Below are positions 43,349 through 52,242 of a stretch of DNA of 64,000 nucleotides, piece by piece. The translations under genes were made by a program, and so were the position numbers. Numbering within the stretch: the stretch's first letter is position 1; every line of letters starts with the position of its first letter. The stretch covers positions 434,001 through 498,000 of the forward strand of contig NZ_JAGSYI010000003.1 of assembly GCF_025685625.1 (NCBI RefSeq). Direction: 5' to 3'. The DNA comes from Acidicapsa acidisoli (GTDB lineage: Bacteria > Acidobacteriota > Terriglobia > Terriglobales > Acidobacteriaceae). The notes under the pieces are model-generated. The model did no database searches, was not told where the DNA came from, and saw only the letters and a list, made by a program, of their open reading frames with translations.

Positions 43349-44319
43349 GGTTTGGGACTTTTGCTGTATCCCACCCTTGTCGCGATAAGGCTGCGCCAAG
43401 GATGGGGCACCCAGTTTTTTCTCCAACCGACCCGGTTTTGTGGGTTCTGTTTTTGCTGATGCTTCCTGCTTCAGGGTTGGCGCAGCAGCATTTTCGTGGG
43501 GATCGGGCGCTGGAAATTACGCGGGAGTTTGTGGCCATTGGGCCGCGCTGGTGTCTTAGTCCTGGACATGCCAAGGCGGAAGCGTTCTTGCGGAACGAGT
43601 TTAAGCACGACCAGCTTGAGGAAGACACCTTTACTGCCAATACGCCGATTGGGCCGGTGCCGATGCGCAACTTCATTGTGCGGTTTCCCGGCAAGAAGGA
43701 TGGAGTCATCGTTCTCACGACTCACTATGAGACCAACTATCCGCTGCGGAATATCGGGTTTGTGGGCGCGAATGATGGCGGATCGACCACTGGACTGTTG
43801 ATCGAGATTGCTAACGAGTTGCGGGGGAAGGTTCTGGACGGCTACAGCGTCTGGCTGGTCTTCTTTGACGGAGAAGAGGCTATCGAGCGCTGGCAGGGCA
43901 CGGACAACACCTATGGCAGCCGCCATCTTGCGGCCAAGTGGGGCCAGGATGGGACGCTCAAGCGGATCAAGGCCTACATGCTTGCGGACATGCTCGGCGA
44001 CAAGGATCTGAATGTGCAGAAAGAGAGCCAGTCTACGCCGTGGCTGATCGATCTGGTGGCACAGGCGGCACGGAATACCGGACATTCGAAGTATTTCTTT
44101 CAGACCGAGGGCGCTGTCTCGGACGATCATCTGCCATTTGTGCAGCGCGGCGTGCCGTCCATCGACGTGATCGACATTGACTATGGGCCGCACACACAGG
44201 AGCTCCCGGACGGATACCATCACACGGCGCAGGACACGATGGACAAGATCAGCGCGAAGAGCCTAACGGTTGCAGGGGATGTGTTTCTGGAGAGCATCAA
44301 GCTGATCGATCAGAAGTAA
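43345..44319 (+). CDS. Glutaminyl-peptide cyclotransferase-like M28 metalloenzyme, exported
   Basis: 324 residues. The catalytic part resembles glutaminyl cyclase more than an aminopeptidase: TTHYETNYP, GANDGGSTTGLLIEIANEL, VFFDGEEAIERW, NTYGSRHLAAKWG, MLGDKDLNV, SDDHLPFVQRGVPSIDVID and GPHTQELPDGYHHTAQDTM. The signal-like segment LWVLFLLMLPASGLAQQ sits unusually late, at about residues 32-48. The first 27 residues are encoded by an R2 repeat. The GTG at 43345 overlaps the tatC stop and has AGAGG upstream; the ATG at 43402 is an alternative giving a conventional signal peptide. Likely forms N-terminal pyroglutamate on exported proteins. Confidence 0.85.
   Translation: MRFGTFAVSHPCRDKAAPRMGHPVFSPTDPVLWVLFLLMLPASGLAQQHFRGDRALEITREFVAIGPRWCLSPGHAKAEAFLRNEFKHDQLEEDTFTANTPIGPVPMRNFIVRFPGKKDGVIVLTTHYETNYPLRNIGFVGANDGGSTTGLLIEIANELRGKVLDGYSVWLVFFDGEEAIERWQGTDNTYGSRHLAAKWGQDGTLKRIKAYMLADMLGDKDLNVQKESQSTPWLIDLVAQAARNTGHSKYFFQTEGAVSDDHLPFVQRGVPSIDVIDIDYGPHTQELPDGYHHTAQDTMDKISAKSLTVAGDVFLESIKLIDQK
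43370..43413. repeat. R2 palindromic repeat inside the 5' coding region of the QC-like gene
   Basis: CCCACCCTTGTCGC and GCGCCAAGGATGGGGCACCC arms around AATAAGG-type loop sequence; in frame it reads SHPCRDKAAPRMGHP. It lies between the coupled GTG start and the signal peptide. Confidence 0.85.
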
Positions 44320-44381
44320 GGCAGAGATAGTCTTACGGCGTGGCTGAGGTCACGCCCTTTCAAGACGCTTCGACGCTGGGC

Positions 44382-45314
44382 CTATTCAAAGATTTGCGTG
44401 GGCTCGCGCTGGGCTTCCGGGTTTGCGAAGAGATAGCGGTTGCGCCCGTTTCGCTTGGCCTGGTGCATTGCGCCGTCAGCCAGACGCATCAGGGTTTCCG
44501 CGTCGCTTGCGTCGCGCGGATAGGTGCTGATCCCGAGACTGCATGTGGTTTGCAGCGTATGCTCGCGAATTGCGAAGGGCGCGGCGATCTCGGTGAGCAG
44601 CTTTTCGGCCACGGCATCCACGTCCGCGAGGGATTTCACGCCGGTAATCAGGATGACGAATTCGTCTCCGCCAAGCCGGCAGACGCTGTCGGACTCGCGC
44701 AGGCAGGCGTTCATGCGCGCCGCGGCTTCCTTGATCAATTCGTCCGCTACAGGGTTGCCGCACGCTGCCCTGATTTCGGTGAAATGATCCAGATCGACGA
44801 ACATAATCGCAAGTTGATCGCTGTTGCGATCCGAGACGCGAGTTCCCTGCTCCAGCCGATCCATGAACAGGATGCGATTGGGAAGGCCGGTGAGCACGTC
44901 CTGGTTGGAGAGGTAGGATATGCGCTCGGCAAGCTGCAAAGCCTCGCTCACGTCATGAAGAGCGATTACGCAGCCCTCGATCATGCCAGCGGAGTCTTGC
45001 AAAGGGGAGGCGGTAATCTGGACAGCGGTTCGTTGACCGCCCTTGCCTATCAGCATGACCGGTTGCGAGATGTCGACGCGGGCATTTTCCCGCAGGACCT
45101 GATGCGCTGGATTGGGCAGGGCCGGACCGCTCCCGGTCGTTTGAAGATCCACGATCTCGTCGATTGCCTTGCCGACGGCCTCGGAGCTGATCCAGCCGGT
45201 CATTACTTCCGCGGCTGGGTTGAGCAGTTGGATGCGCGCATCCTGGTCGGTGGCGACGACCGCATCACGAATCGATTGCAGCGTAACACGCAGCAGATCT
45301 GCGGAATTCGGCAT
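44382..45314 (-). CDS. PAS-GGDEF diguanylate cyclase
   Basis: 310 residues. An N-terminal PAS domain (about 5-125: IRDAVVATDQDARIQLLNPA, then AAEVMTGW; VISALHD-like GCVIALHDVSEA) is followed by a GGDEF domain (about 135-300) with DVLTGLPNRILFMDRLEQ, IMFVDLDHFTEI and an intact CRLGGDEFVIL active site. An RxxD inhibitory site (RESD) lies five residues before GGDEF, so product feedback is expected. No membrane segment is visible; soluble. It should synthesise c-di-GMP. The adjoining TerC gene is divergent. Confidence 0.93.
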   Translation of the reverse strand: MPNSADLLRVTLQSIRDAVVATDQDARIQLLNPAAEVMTGWISSEAVGKAIDEIVDLQTTGSGPALPNPAHQVLRENARVDISQPVMLIGKGGQRTAVQITASPLQDSAGMIEGCVIALHDVSEALQLAERISYLSNQDVLTGLPNRILFMDRLEQGTRVSDRNSDQLAIMFVDLDHFTEIRAACGNPVADELIKEAAARMNACLRESDSVCRLGGDEFVILITGVKSLADVDAVAEKLLTEIAAPFAIREHTLQTTCSLGISTYPRDASDAETLMRLADGAMHQAKRNGRNRYLFANPEAQREPTQIFE

Positions 45315-45433
45315 CTCGCGTTCCTTCTCTCTTTGCCTGAATCATAGACAGGGAGTTCCCGCTCCGCAAGATGTTCTTGGCAATGGCATTGCCGGAATGC
45401 ACTGGATCGGAAGATGCTCTAGGATCGGAGGAT

Positions 45434-46351
45434 ATGGTCGATTTGGGGTTGGGGCACAGAATCGCCGGGGCGCCGCTGCTTTGGTGGATTGGCTTTCATG
45501 TGGCGGTGCTGGCGCTGATTACCGCCGATGCGCTGCTGCCCCTCAGCCGCGCACGTCAGGGGAAAGAGGACGAGCCAAGCCCGAAGCTGGCGTGGCTCTG
45601 GAGTCTCTTTGTGGCGCTGGTGGCGGCTGGCTTTGCCTTCTGGCTGAACTATGAGCAGGGGCGCCAGACGGCGCTGGAATTCGTTTCCGGATACACCATT
45701 GAGACTTCGCTGAGCATCGATAATCTCTTCGTATTTCTGGTTCTTTTTCGCGGCTTTCGGATCGGCCATCGTCAGCAGCGCCGGGCGCTGCTCTGGGGCG
45801 TTGGCGGAGCGATCATTCTCCGCGCGTGTTTTATTGCGCTTGGGGTTTCGTTGCTGGCGCGCTTTGGATGGGTCAGTTATCTCTTTGGCGCGATTTTGCT
45901 CTATGCGGCTTATCGGCTGGTGAAGGGCAGCTCTGCCGCGGATGCGGTGCCAGCCTGGGTCACCAATCTGCAGAAGGGACACCGCGGGTTGCTCTTTGTA
46001 ATTCTGGCTGTGGAGGCGACGGACCTGATGTTCGCGATCGATTCGATTCCCGCTGTACTGGCGATCTCGCGCGATCCGTTTGTGGTTTACACGTCGAATA
46101 TCGCGGCCATTCTCGGGCTGCGGTCGCTCTACTTCGCCTTATCGAGCTTGCTGGACCGCTTTCATTATCTGCACTACGGGCTGGGCGCGCTGCTTGGCTT
46201 TGTGGCGGCGAAGATGCTGATGGCGCGGTGGATTGATATTCCGGTGACGTGGTCGCTGGCGATCATGGCCGTGATTCTTGGAGTTTGTGCTGTGGCGTCG
46301 GTGGCGAAAGGACCGGGGATCAAGGATCAGGGATCAGGGATCAGGAAATAG
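45434..46351 (+). CDS. TerC/Alx-family integral membrane protein
   Basis: 305 residues and about nine membrane segments; FVSGYTIETSLSIDNLFVFL and VILAVEATDLMFAIDSIPAV are the two acidic family signatures implicated in metal (often manganese) handling. ATG at 45434 is preferred; an upstream ATG at 45371 adds 21 atypical residues. The last 12 codons (KGPGIKDQGSGIRK) are encoded by a run of GGATCA(A/G)-type tandem units, so the C-terminus is repeat-derived. No yybP-ykoY-like leader was recognised upstream. Confidence 0.88.
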   Translation: MVDLGLGHRIAGAPLLWWIGFHVAVLALITADALLPLSRARQGKEDEPSPKLAWLWSLFVALVAAGFAFWLNYEQGRQTALEFVSGYTIETSLSIDNLFVFLVLFRGFRIGHRQQRRALLWGVGGAIILRACFIALGVSLLARFGWVSYLFGAILLYAAYRLVKGSSAADAVPAWVTNLQKGHRGLLFVILAVEATDLMFAIDSIPAVLAISRDPFVVYTSNIAAILGLRSLYFALSSLLDRFHYLHYGLGALLGFVAAKMLMARWIDIPVTWSLAIMAVILGVCAVASVAKGPGIKDQGSGIRK

Positions 46352-46394
46352 CGTTCGTGCTGCGCTCCTTTGCTGAAGAACGCGGCAAGGATGG

Positions 46395-47444
46395 CTATTC
46401 AGTCGAGATTTGCACCAGGCTGGTTTGGCGCTTTGGCGACGCCTGTTCTCGTTCGCGCCATGCGGGCTGCGTCACGTCCTGAAGGCGCGCGACGGCGTTG
46501 CCGATGCGCATGGAGCCGTGCAACATGTGCTTGACTTTGAGTGGTCCGGCGAGCTTCATTTCGGTGATCCAGTGAGCGGCTGCGCTGGCCGAACAGCCGC
46601 ATTGCGAGCAGTCCGGGTCGCCGCCGAGGACGCAAGGCTCAACTCGTGTTGCCAAGTCGGCCGAGTAGTTTTTCGACAGGCGCGAGAAGGTGCAATCGCG
46701 TGGCGATGCAGGCGGGTTGAGCAGAGCCTCCGCGTATCCTTGCGGCGTGAGCAGTTTGGGATAACGCTGGCGCAGAGTGGGCAACTCGCGTGCGACGTGC
46801 TCGCGTTGAGCTGCCGTTAGCATTTCTGCGCTTTGCTCGCCGCGTTGAGGTGAATAGATGCTGACCCAGATGGAACGCACTTCTTCGCGCTCGCTCCAGA
46901 AGCGCACGTATTCCTCCATATAGCCGGGGCGCTCCAGCATGGGCGCGGTGATGGTCCAGTGAATGTTGACGAGGCGGCCGGCGAGGTTGGAAAGAATGCG
47001 TTCGTAAGTGGCCGGATGGCGGCGGACATTGTGGTGCTCGGGCAGTCCATCGATGGAGACAGCGACGATGAAGCGGGGCAGCTGCATCCACTCGATGGGG
47101 ATGGGAATGATGGCGCTGGTGACGACCATGGTGTAAATGCCGCGACTGCTAAGCTCGGGAAGAATGCGGCTCAGTTCGCGATGGCGCACCATGGGTTCGC
47201 CGCCGACCAGCGTGACCTGCAGGGGTTTGTGGCGGTCGACGAGGCCGAGGACTCCGCGAACCAGATCGTCGCCCCTTTTGTCGCTCAACTCGCGCAGCGT
47301 GACCTCGCCGCCGAGGTGGTTGTCTCCATACGCGTAGCAGCCCGGGCAATGCAACGGGCACTCACGCGTGATTTCGATGGAGAGCATGGGAGTGTGGCCG
47401 CGCAGGACCTTACTCCACGACTGGAAGACGTTTTTAGTCCGCAA
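46395..47444 (-). CDS. Radical SAM protein with C-terminal cysteine cluster, function unknown
   Basis: 349 residues. The SAM-cluster motif is ITRECPLHCPGCYAYG (CxxxCxxC); VTLVGGEPMVRH is the GGEP SAM-binding motif; FIVAVSIDGLPEHHNVRRHP follows. The C-terminal part has RDCTFSRL and then EPCVLGGDPDCSQCGCS, five cysteines that could ligate one or more auxiliary Fe-S clusters in the SPASM/twitch manner. The spacing of the first motif and lack of a peptide precursor nearby leave the substrate open. TTG start at 47444. nadB lies 149 bp upstream on the same strand. Confidence 0.85.
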   Translation of the reverse strand: MRTKNVFQSWSKVLRGHTPMLSIEITRECPLHCPGCYAYGDNHLGGEVTLRELSDKRGDDLVRGVLGLVDRHKPLQVTLVGGEPMVRHRELSRILPELSSRGIYTMVVTSAIIPIPIEWMQLPRFIVAVSIDGLPEHHNVRRHPATYERILSNLAGRLVNIHWTITAPMLERPGYMEEYVRFWSEREEVRSIWVSIYSPQRGEQSAEMLTAAQREHVARELPTLRQRYPKLLTPQGYAEALLNPPASPRDCTFSRLSKNYSADLATRVEPCVLGGDPDCSQCGCSASAAAHWITEMKLAGPLKVKHMLHGSMRIGNAVARLQDVTQPAWREREQASPKRQTSLVQISTE

Positions 47445-47593
47445 GCTGTCACCCCATGGGGATTGGAATCAGTGACTTTCCAGCGCGCACCTAAGATTGG
47501 ACGCACCCATTAGACGCACCGGTGCGGGAAGCGATTCATGATTGGTTCATCTTCGACTGTGGAACGCTGCGCGGTTGGTGCATCTGTCCGCCG

Positions 47594-49213
47594 CTACCAG
47601 GCTGCGAAGGATGGCTGCTCCGCTCCATTCGTGGTTTGCGTGAGGATGGAGTGCTTGCGGAAGTTTGCGTCGTCGCGGCGGGGGTGGTCTTCGCGGAAGT
47701 GCGCGCCTCGGCTTTCAGTGCGGGCCAGGGCGGAGAGCAGGATGGTTCGGGAGACGGCGAGCAAGGATTGGGCTTCGATGAGGGCACGGCTGCTCCTGCT
47801 CTGCTGCGCGATGCTGCCTACGGAAGTTTCGATGGTTTGAATTTTGCTTAGGCCTTCGCGCAGGGTCTGTTCGTGGCGGAGGAGGCCGGCGGTTCGCCAC
47901 ATGGTGCGCTGGAGATGCTGGATGAGTTGGGTGAGTTGCGTCTCATCGTTTGTATTGATTGAATTGGGTGGCAGGGTGGGCGCGGGGCCGGAAGCCTGGA
48001 CCGGCGCGAGGCTGGCGGCGTCTTCCAGCATTGCCTTGGCAGCGCGAGCGCCGAAGACCAGGCCTTCGAGGAGAGAGTTCGATGCCAGGCGGTTTGCGCC
48101 GTGGACGCCGGTGCAGGCGGCTTCTCCGGCGGCGTAGAGGCCGGGGACCGAAGTGCGTCCGTCGAGGTCCGTTCGGATGCCGCCCATGAGGTAGTGTGCC
48201 GCAGGGCGCACCGGGATGAGATCGGCGCTGAGGCTCAGGCCGTGCGTCGCGAGGAACCTGCTGATGCCGGGAAAACGATGGGACAGATCCACGCCTTGCA
48301 CGTGGCGCATGTCGAGATAGACGGGGCGGGACTGACTGGGTTGCGGCCCCATGCCTTCGCGTGCAATGGCTCGGGCGACTACGTCGCGGGGAGCCAATTC
48401 GAGGCTGGCGTGGTAGCGCTCCATGAAGCGCTCGCCGCGATCGTTGCGCAGATACGCGCCCTCGCCGCGCAGGGCTTCTGAGAGCAGAAAGCGGGGAACG
48501 CCCGGCAGCGACAGGGCCGTCGGATGGAACTGGTAGAACTCCATGTCGGCCAGTTCCGCGCCAGCGTGCGCTGCGAGTGCGATGCCGTCGCCGGTCGCGA
48601 CCGCTGGATTGGTGGTATCGCTGTACACCTGGCCGGCTCCGCCGGAGGCGATCAGTATGGCGCGGGCGCTTATGCGGCGAGAGGTTGCGTCTTGATCTGT
48701 AAGATCGGCGGCGATGGCGCGGCCATCGGTGATTACCAGATTCGTCGCCATCGTCCATTCGGCGAAACGGATGCGGGGGTGGTTGCGGGCGAAGGCTACG
48801 AGCGAGCGGCTGATCTCCGCGCCGGTCGCGTCGCCGTTGGCGTGGAGAATGCGCGGGTGGGAGTGGGCGGCTTCGCGGGTGCGCAGCAGTTGTCCGTTGA
48901 GTTGGTCGAAGCCCGCGCCCCACTCGATCAGTTCGGCCACGCGCTGCGGGCCTTCCTCCACTAGAACCGCTGCGGCGGGTCGGTGCACTAATCCATCGCC
49001 TGCCGCTACGGTGTCTTCAAGATGCAGGGCGATGTCTTCCGGGCCTTCCGTTGCGACCGCGATGCCACCCTGCGCATAATGCGTGTTCGATTCGCCGAGC
49101 GATTCCTTGGTGACGACTAGAACGTTGCCGTGGTCGGCGAGTTCGATGGCTGCGCGCAGGCCTGCTACGCCTGCTCCGATGATGAGATAATCCGTAAACT
49201 CCACTTCAGACAT
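47594..49213 (-). CDS. nadB: L-aspartate oxidase
   Basis: A flavoprotein that oxidises aspartate to iminoaspartate, the substrate of NadA. 539 residues: DYLIIGAGVAGLRAAIELAD, SLGESNTHYAQGGIAVATEG, RVAELIEWGAGFDQL, HYLMGGIRTDLDGRTSVPGL, YAAGEAACTGVHGANRLASN and SLLEGLVFGARAA. The start is the ATG at 49213; a GTG at 49231 is an alternative. Unlike nadA, its leader shows no NAD+-I-like core (no CCCCG pair). Confidence 0.95.
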   Translation of the reverse strand: MSEVEFTDYLIIGAGVAGLRAAIELADHGNVLVVTKESLGESNTHYAQGGIAVATEGPEDIALHLEDTVAAGDGLVHRPAAAVLVEEGPQRVAELIEWGAGFDQLNGQLLRTREAAHSHPRILHANGDATGAEISRSLVAFARNHPRIRFAEWTMATNLVITDGRAIAADLTDQDATSRRISARAILIASGGAGQVYSDTTNPAVATGDGIALAAHAGAELADMEFYQFHPTALSLPGVPRFLLSEALRGEGAYLRNDRGERFMERYHASLELAPRDVVARAIAREGMGPQPSQSRPVYLDMRHVQGVDLSHRFPGISRFLATHGLSLSADLIPVRPAAHYLMGGIRTDLDGRTSVPGLYAAGEAACTGVHGANRLASNSLLEGLVFGARAAKAMLEDAASLAPVQASGPAPTLPPNSINTNDETQLTQLIQHLQRTMWRTAGLLRHEQTLREGLSKIQTIETSVGSIAQQSRSSRALIEAQSLLAVSRTILLSALARTESRGAHFREDHPRRDDANFRKHSILTQTTNGAEQPSFAAW

Positions 49214-49518
49214 AACCTTTGAGGCTAACACTTCGATTGGATGACGCCCAAGATGGGAAGTTTCGGTTCCTATTGCTCAGACTTGGGTGTTTCTGACCGC
49301 TAGTGTCAAGAACGTAAGGATAGATACATGGCAGCCTCCTCGAATGCGAGGGAAGTTTATCGACTGAGCTGACGGATTTTTCGGATCTATAAACCTTATG
49401 TTCGCTGCAGTTGCTTGACTCGACTGAATGGCAACACGGCATCCCACGCACTTTCCACGCGATCCATCCCAGGCGCCATCACGCGTGGTGCGGGGAACTG
49501 GCCTCAAGGAGGTCACTT
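49214..49518. other. Divergent 305-bp promoter region between nadB and the Gly/His-rich protein
   Basis: No gene is supported here. AT-richer stretches near 49375-49410 (CGGATCTATAAACCTTATG) may include a promoter for the plus-strand gene. Near 49340 a small CCTCGAATGCGAGG palindrome occurs. I see no riboswitch core for nadB. Confidence 0.4.
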
Positions 49519-50085
49519 ATGCGCGGACTCAAAACTTTCTTCCCATCAAAGACACTGCTCGCGATTGCGTTGCTTGCGTTCGGGGTTCTGGCAGCGAATG
49601 CGCCAGCAGCAAATGCGCAGGTAGTCATCGGCATCGGGATTCAACCGGTGTGTTCGTATGGCTACTATGACTACGCGCCGTACTCCTGCGCGCCGGTTGG
49701 ATTTTACGGGTCCGGGTACTTCTACAACGGCATTTTCCTGGGCATGGGTCCGTGGGCAGGCTGGGGCTATGACCATGGCTGGGGTGGTCATCGTTTCAGC
49801 GGCGGTGGTGGTGGACGCTATAACGGCGGAGGCGGTGAAGCGGCCAATCGTGCTTACATCAGCCGCGGAAACGGCGGCCACGCAGCGGCAGTTCGCACCA
49901 GCGGTGGCGCGACACACGTTGGCGGCGGCACTGAGCATCAGGGAGGCGCGCGACCGGCGCCAGGGCATGTCGCAGCGTCGCACAGCGCTCCGCATGAAGC
50001 AGCACCTCATGCCGCAGCGCCTCATGCCGCGGCAGCACATGGTGGTGGTGGGGCGGCACACGGCGGTGGTGGAGAACACAAGTAG
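49519..50085 (+). CDS. Secreted Gly/His/Ala-rich low-complexity protein
   Basis: 188 residues: signal peptide (TLLAIALLAFGVLAANAPAA, then NAQ), a Tyr/Gly/Trp region (YGYYDYAPYSCAPVGFYGSG, then WAGWGYDHGWGGHRF), Gly runs, and a C-terminal Ala/His repeat section built on HAAAPHAAA-type units and GGGG. No enzymatic motif. A perfect AAGGAGG lies 6 nt before the ATG. His-rich repeats suggest metal binding, an inference. The next gene is aroB. Confidence 0.75.
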   Translation: MRGLKTFFPSKTLLAIALLAFGVLAANAPAANAQVVIGIGIQPVCSYGYYDYAPYSCAPVGFYGSGYFYNGIFLGMGPWAGWGYDHGWGGHRFSGGGGGRYNGGGGEAANRAYISRGNGGHAAAVRTSGGATHVGGGTEHQGGARPAPGHVAASHSAPHEAAPHAAAPHAAAAHGGGGAAHGGGGEHK

Positions 50086-50231
50086 CTTCCGGCTGCTGAA
50101 ACAGGCGGCGCAAGGCAAATCCAAGCGGCGGAGCGGAACTGCTTCGCTGCTTTGTGTTTTTCTGCGGAGACGCACACTTGCGGGTTGCGCCGGCTCTGAT
50201 GCTCCAACTGCCGTGCGATACGATTGAAGAG

Positions 50232-51386
50232 ATGCAAATCGTGCGGGTTCAAACTCCAACAGCCAAATATTCGGTGTTCACTGGCAGCGGGCTCATTGAT
50301 TCTCTTGAGCCGCGAATGATGCGAGTTCTTGTTGATCTCAATGGCCGCGGAGCCAAGCTTCCCAAGCGGGTCTTTGTGCTTACTTCGCCGGAGATCTGGG
50401 ATCTCTGGTCGAAGCGCTTTCTCGCTTCGTTCACCATCGATCCGGTTGTGCTATTTCTGGCGCCGGGCGAGACGCACAAGACACTGAAGTCTGTGGAAAA
50501 ACTGCTGCGCCAGATGGCCGCAGCGGGCGGAGATCGCAGTTCCCTGCTGATTGCATTTGGCGGCGGAATTGTGGGCGATGTAGGCGGATTTCTGGCGGCG
50601 ATTTACATGCGCGGTATTGATTTCTTTCAGGTTCCGAGCACCTTTTTGTCGCAGGTCGATTCTTCGGTTGGCGGCAAAGTGGGCGTGAATCTGCCTGAAG
50701 GCAAGAATCTCGTGGGCAACTTCCATCATCCGCTGGCTGTCTTCGCGGATATGGATCTGCTGAGCACCTTGCCGGATCGCGAATTGCGCGCAGGGCTGTT
50801 TGAGAGTGTGAAGGCGGGCATGATTCGCGACCGGGCACTGGTTCGCTTTATGGAGGAGAATTCGGCGCGGATTCTGGGGCGCGATGCTGCTTCGCTCGAA
50901 AAGGTGATTGCTGCATCGATTCGCATGAAGGCGGACGTGGTGAGCAAGGACGAGCGCGAGACCGGTTTGCGCATGATTCTCAACCTTGGGCATACCCTGG
51001 GCCACGCCATCGAATCCGTCACTCGTTATCGCGTGCTGTTGCATGGCGAGGCGGTTGGCTGGGGATTGATCGCATCGCTGTATCTGGGCTGGAAGCGGGG
51101 AACGATCACCGAGCCGCAATTTGACCGGCTGATGCGGCTGGTTTATCTGTACGGTCCTCTGCCGGCGCTGAAGATCAACGCGCAGAAGCTGGTGAACGCT
51201 ACGGCCAAGGATAAGAAGCATCTGGGAAATCGCCGGCGATTTGTGCTGCCGGTTGGGATCGGCGACGCCTGTGTGGTCGAGGATGTCTCGGGCGAGGAGT
51301 TGCTCGAAGCAGCCAAGTACATGCTGGCGCTGGCGAAGGAACTGCCGTCGGAGCCCCCTGCTGCTTCGGCTGGAAACGGGGCTTAG
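50232..51386 (+). CDS. aroB: 3-dehydroquinate synthase
   Basis: Second step of the shikimate pathway: DAHP to 3-dehydroquinate, NAD- and zinc-dependent. 384 residues: GETHKTLKSVEKLLRQM, FGGGIVGDVGGFLAAIYMRG, FFQVPSTFLSQVDSSVGGKV and the zinc-ligand region MILNLGHTLGHAIESVTRY, LLHGEAVGWG. ATG at 50232 is used; a frame extension to 50154 overlaps the preceding intergenic DNA. menG/ubiE starts 4 nt after the stop. Confidence 0.95.
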   Translation: MQIVRVQTPTAKYSVFTGSGLIDSLEPRMMRVLVDLNGRGAKLPKRVFVLTSPEIWDLWSKRFLASFTIDPVVLFLAPGETHKTLKSVEKLLRQMAAAGGDRSSLLIAFGGGIVGDVGGFLAAIYMRGIDFFQVPSTFLSQVDSSVGGKVGVNLPEGKNLVGNFHHPLAVFADMDLLSTLPDRELRAGLFESVKAGMIRDRALVRFMEENSARILGRDAASLEKVIAASIRMKADVVSKDERETGLRMILNLGHTLGHAIESVTRYRVLLHGEAVGWGLIASLYLGWKRGTITEPQFDRLMRLVYLYGPLPALKINAQKLVNATAKDKKHLGNRRRFVLPVGIGDACVVEDVSGEELLEAAKYMLALAKELPSEPPAASAGNGA

Positions 51387-51390
51387 GGCC

Positions 51391-52194
51391 ATGCCTCCAC
51401 GAACAAGCGCGGGCGGGATCGGCAACGCTGCTGCAACTGGGGCAACGCCCGAGGGTGCGGCGGACGAGCAAAGCGCTGCGGCGGCTGTCCAGTCGATGTT
51501 CAACTCGATTGCGCCGCGCTATGACCTTGTGAATCACGTGCTCTCAGCGAATATCGACCGGCTGTGGTGGTGGCGGACGGCACGGCGTTTTCGCGAAGTG
51601 CTGGCCAATCCCGATGCGGCGATTCTGGATATCTGCTGCGGCACAGGCGATATGACGATGGCGCTGCTGAAGCGCCGTCCTGCGGGTGCGCGACCGGTGA
51701 TCGCTGCGGACTTTGCCCGCGAGATGCTGGCGCGCGGGGCGCGGAAGTTTACCGGGCCGTTCGCGGCGCATGGGAGCGCGGTTGCGCTCGAAGCAGATGC
51801 GCTGCATCTGCCACTGCGCAGCGATTCGCTGGATCTGATCACAACTGCCTTCGGATTTCGCAACCTGGCTAATTACCGGGATGGGCTGGCGGAGTTTCAC
51901 CGCGTGCTGAAGCCGGGTGGGCAGGTGGGAATTCTGGATTTCAGCGAGCCGGACGGGGTGTTTGGGAAAATCTATCAGGTTTACTTTCGGCGCGTGTTGC
52001 CGGAGATCGGCAAGCTGATCGGCGGCAAGGACAGCGCCTACAATTACCTGCCTGCTTCGGTCAGCAAATTTCCGCCGCCTGCGGAGATGCTGGAAATGAT
52101 GCGCGAGGCTGGATTCCGCGAGGTTCGGTGGACTCCGTATACCTTTGGGATCGCTGGACTGTTTACTGGTGTTCGCGGACCGGTGGAATCGTGA
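51391..52194 (+). CDS. ubiE: Demethylmenaquinone/ubiquinone methyltransferase
   Basis: SAM-dependent C-methyltransferase of 267 residues. An Ala/Gly-rich N-terminus of about 30 residues precedes the family start VQSMFNSIAPRYDLVNHVLS; motif I is ILDICCGTGDMTMAL; ITTAFGFRNLANYRDGLAEF, VGILDFSEPDG and SAYNYLPASVSKFP are family hallmarks. In acidobacteria the product is probably menaquinone (MenG role); ubiE is the family name. Follows aroB by 4 nt. Confidence 0.93.
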   Translation: MPPRTSAGGIGNAAATGATPEGAADEQSAAAAVQSMFNSIAPRYDLVNHVLSANIDRLWWWRTARRFREVLANPDAAILDICCGTGDMTMALLKRRPAGARPVIAADFAREMLARGARKFTGPFAAHGSAVALEADALHLPLRSDSLDLITTAFGFRNLANYRDGLAEFHRVLKPGGQVGILDFSEPDGVFGKIYQVYFRRVLPEIGKLIGGKDSAYNYLPASVSKFPPPAEMLEMMREAGFREVRWTPYTFGIAGLFTGVRGPVES

Positions 52195-52242
52195 GCAACT
52201 GGCTCGAATCGGCTCGGCAATGTAGGCTGGAGTTCGGTAGAT

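Noticed and set aside
45315-45433. Manganese (yybP-ykoY) riboswitch before the TerC gene
   Set aside because: The leader is short and lacks the conserved GGGGAGUAGC-like and CUAC segments.
49214-49400. A second NAD+-I riboswitch ahead of nadB
   Set aside because: No ACCCCG/ATCCCCG core pairs or P1/P2 helices could be found on the minus strand.
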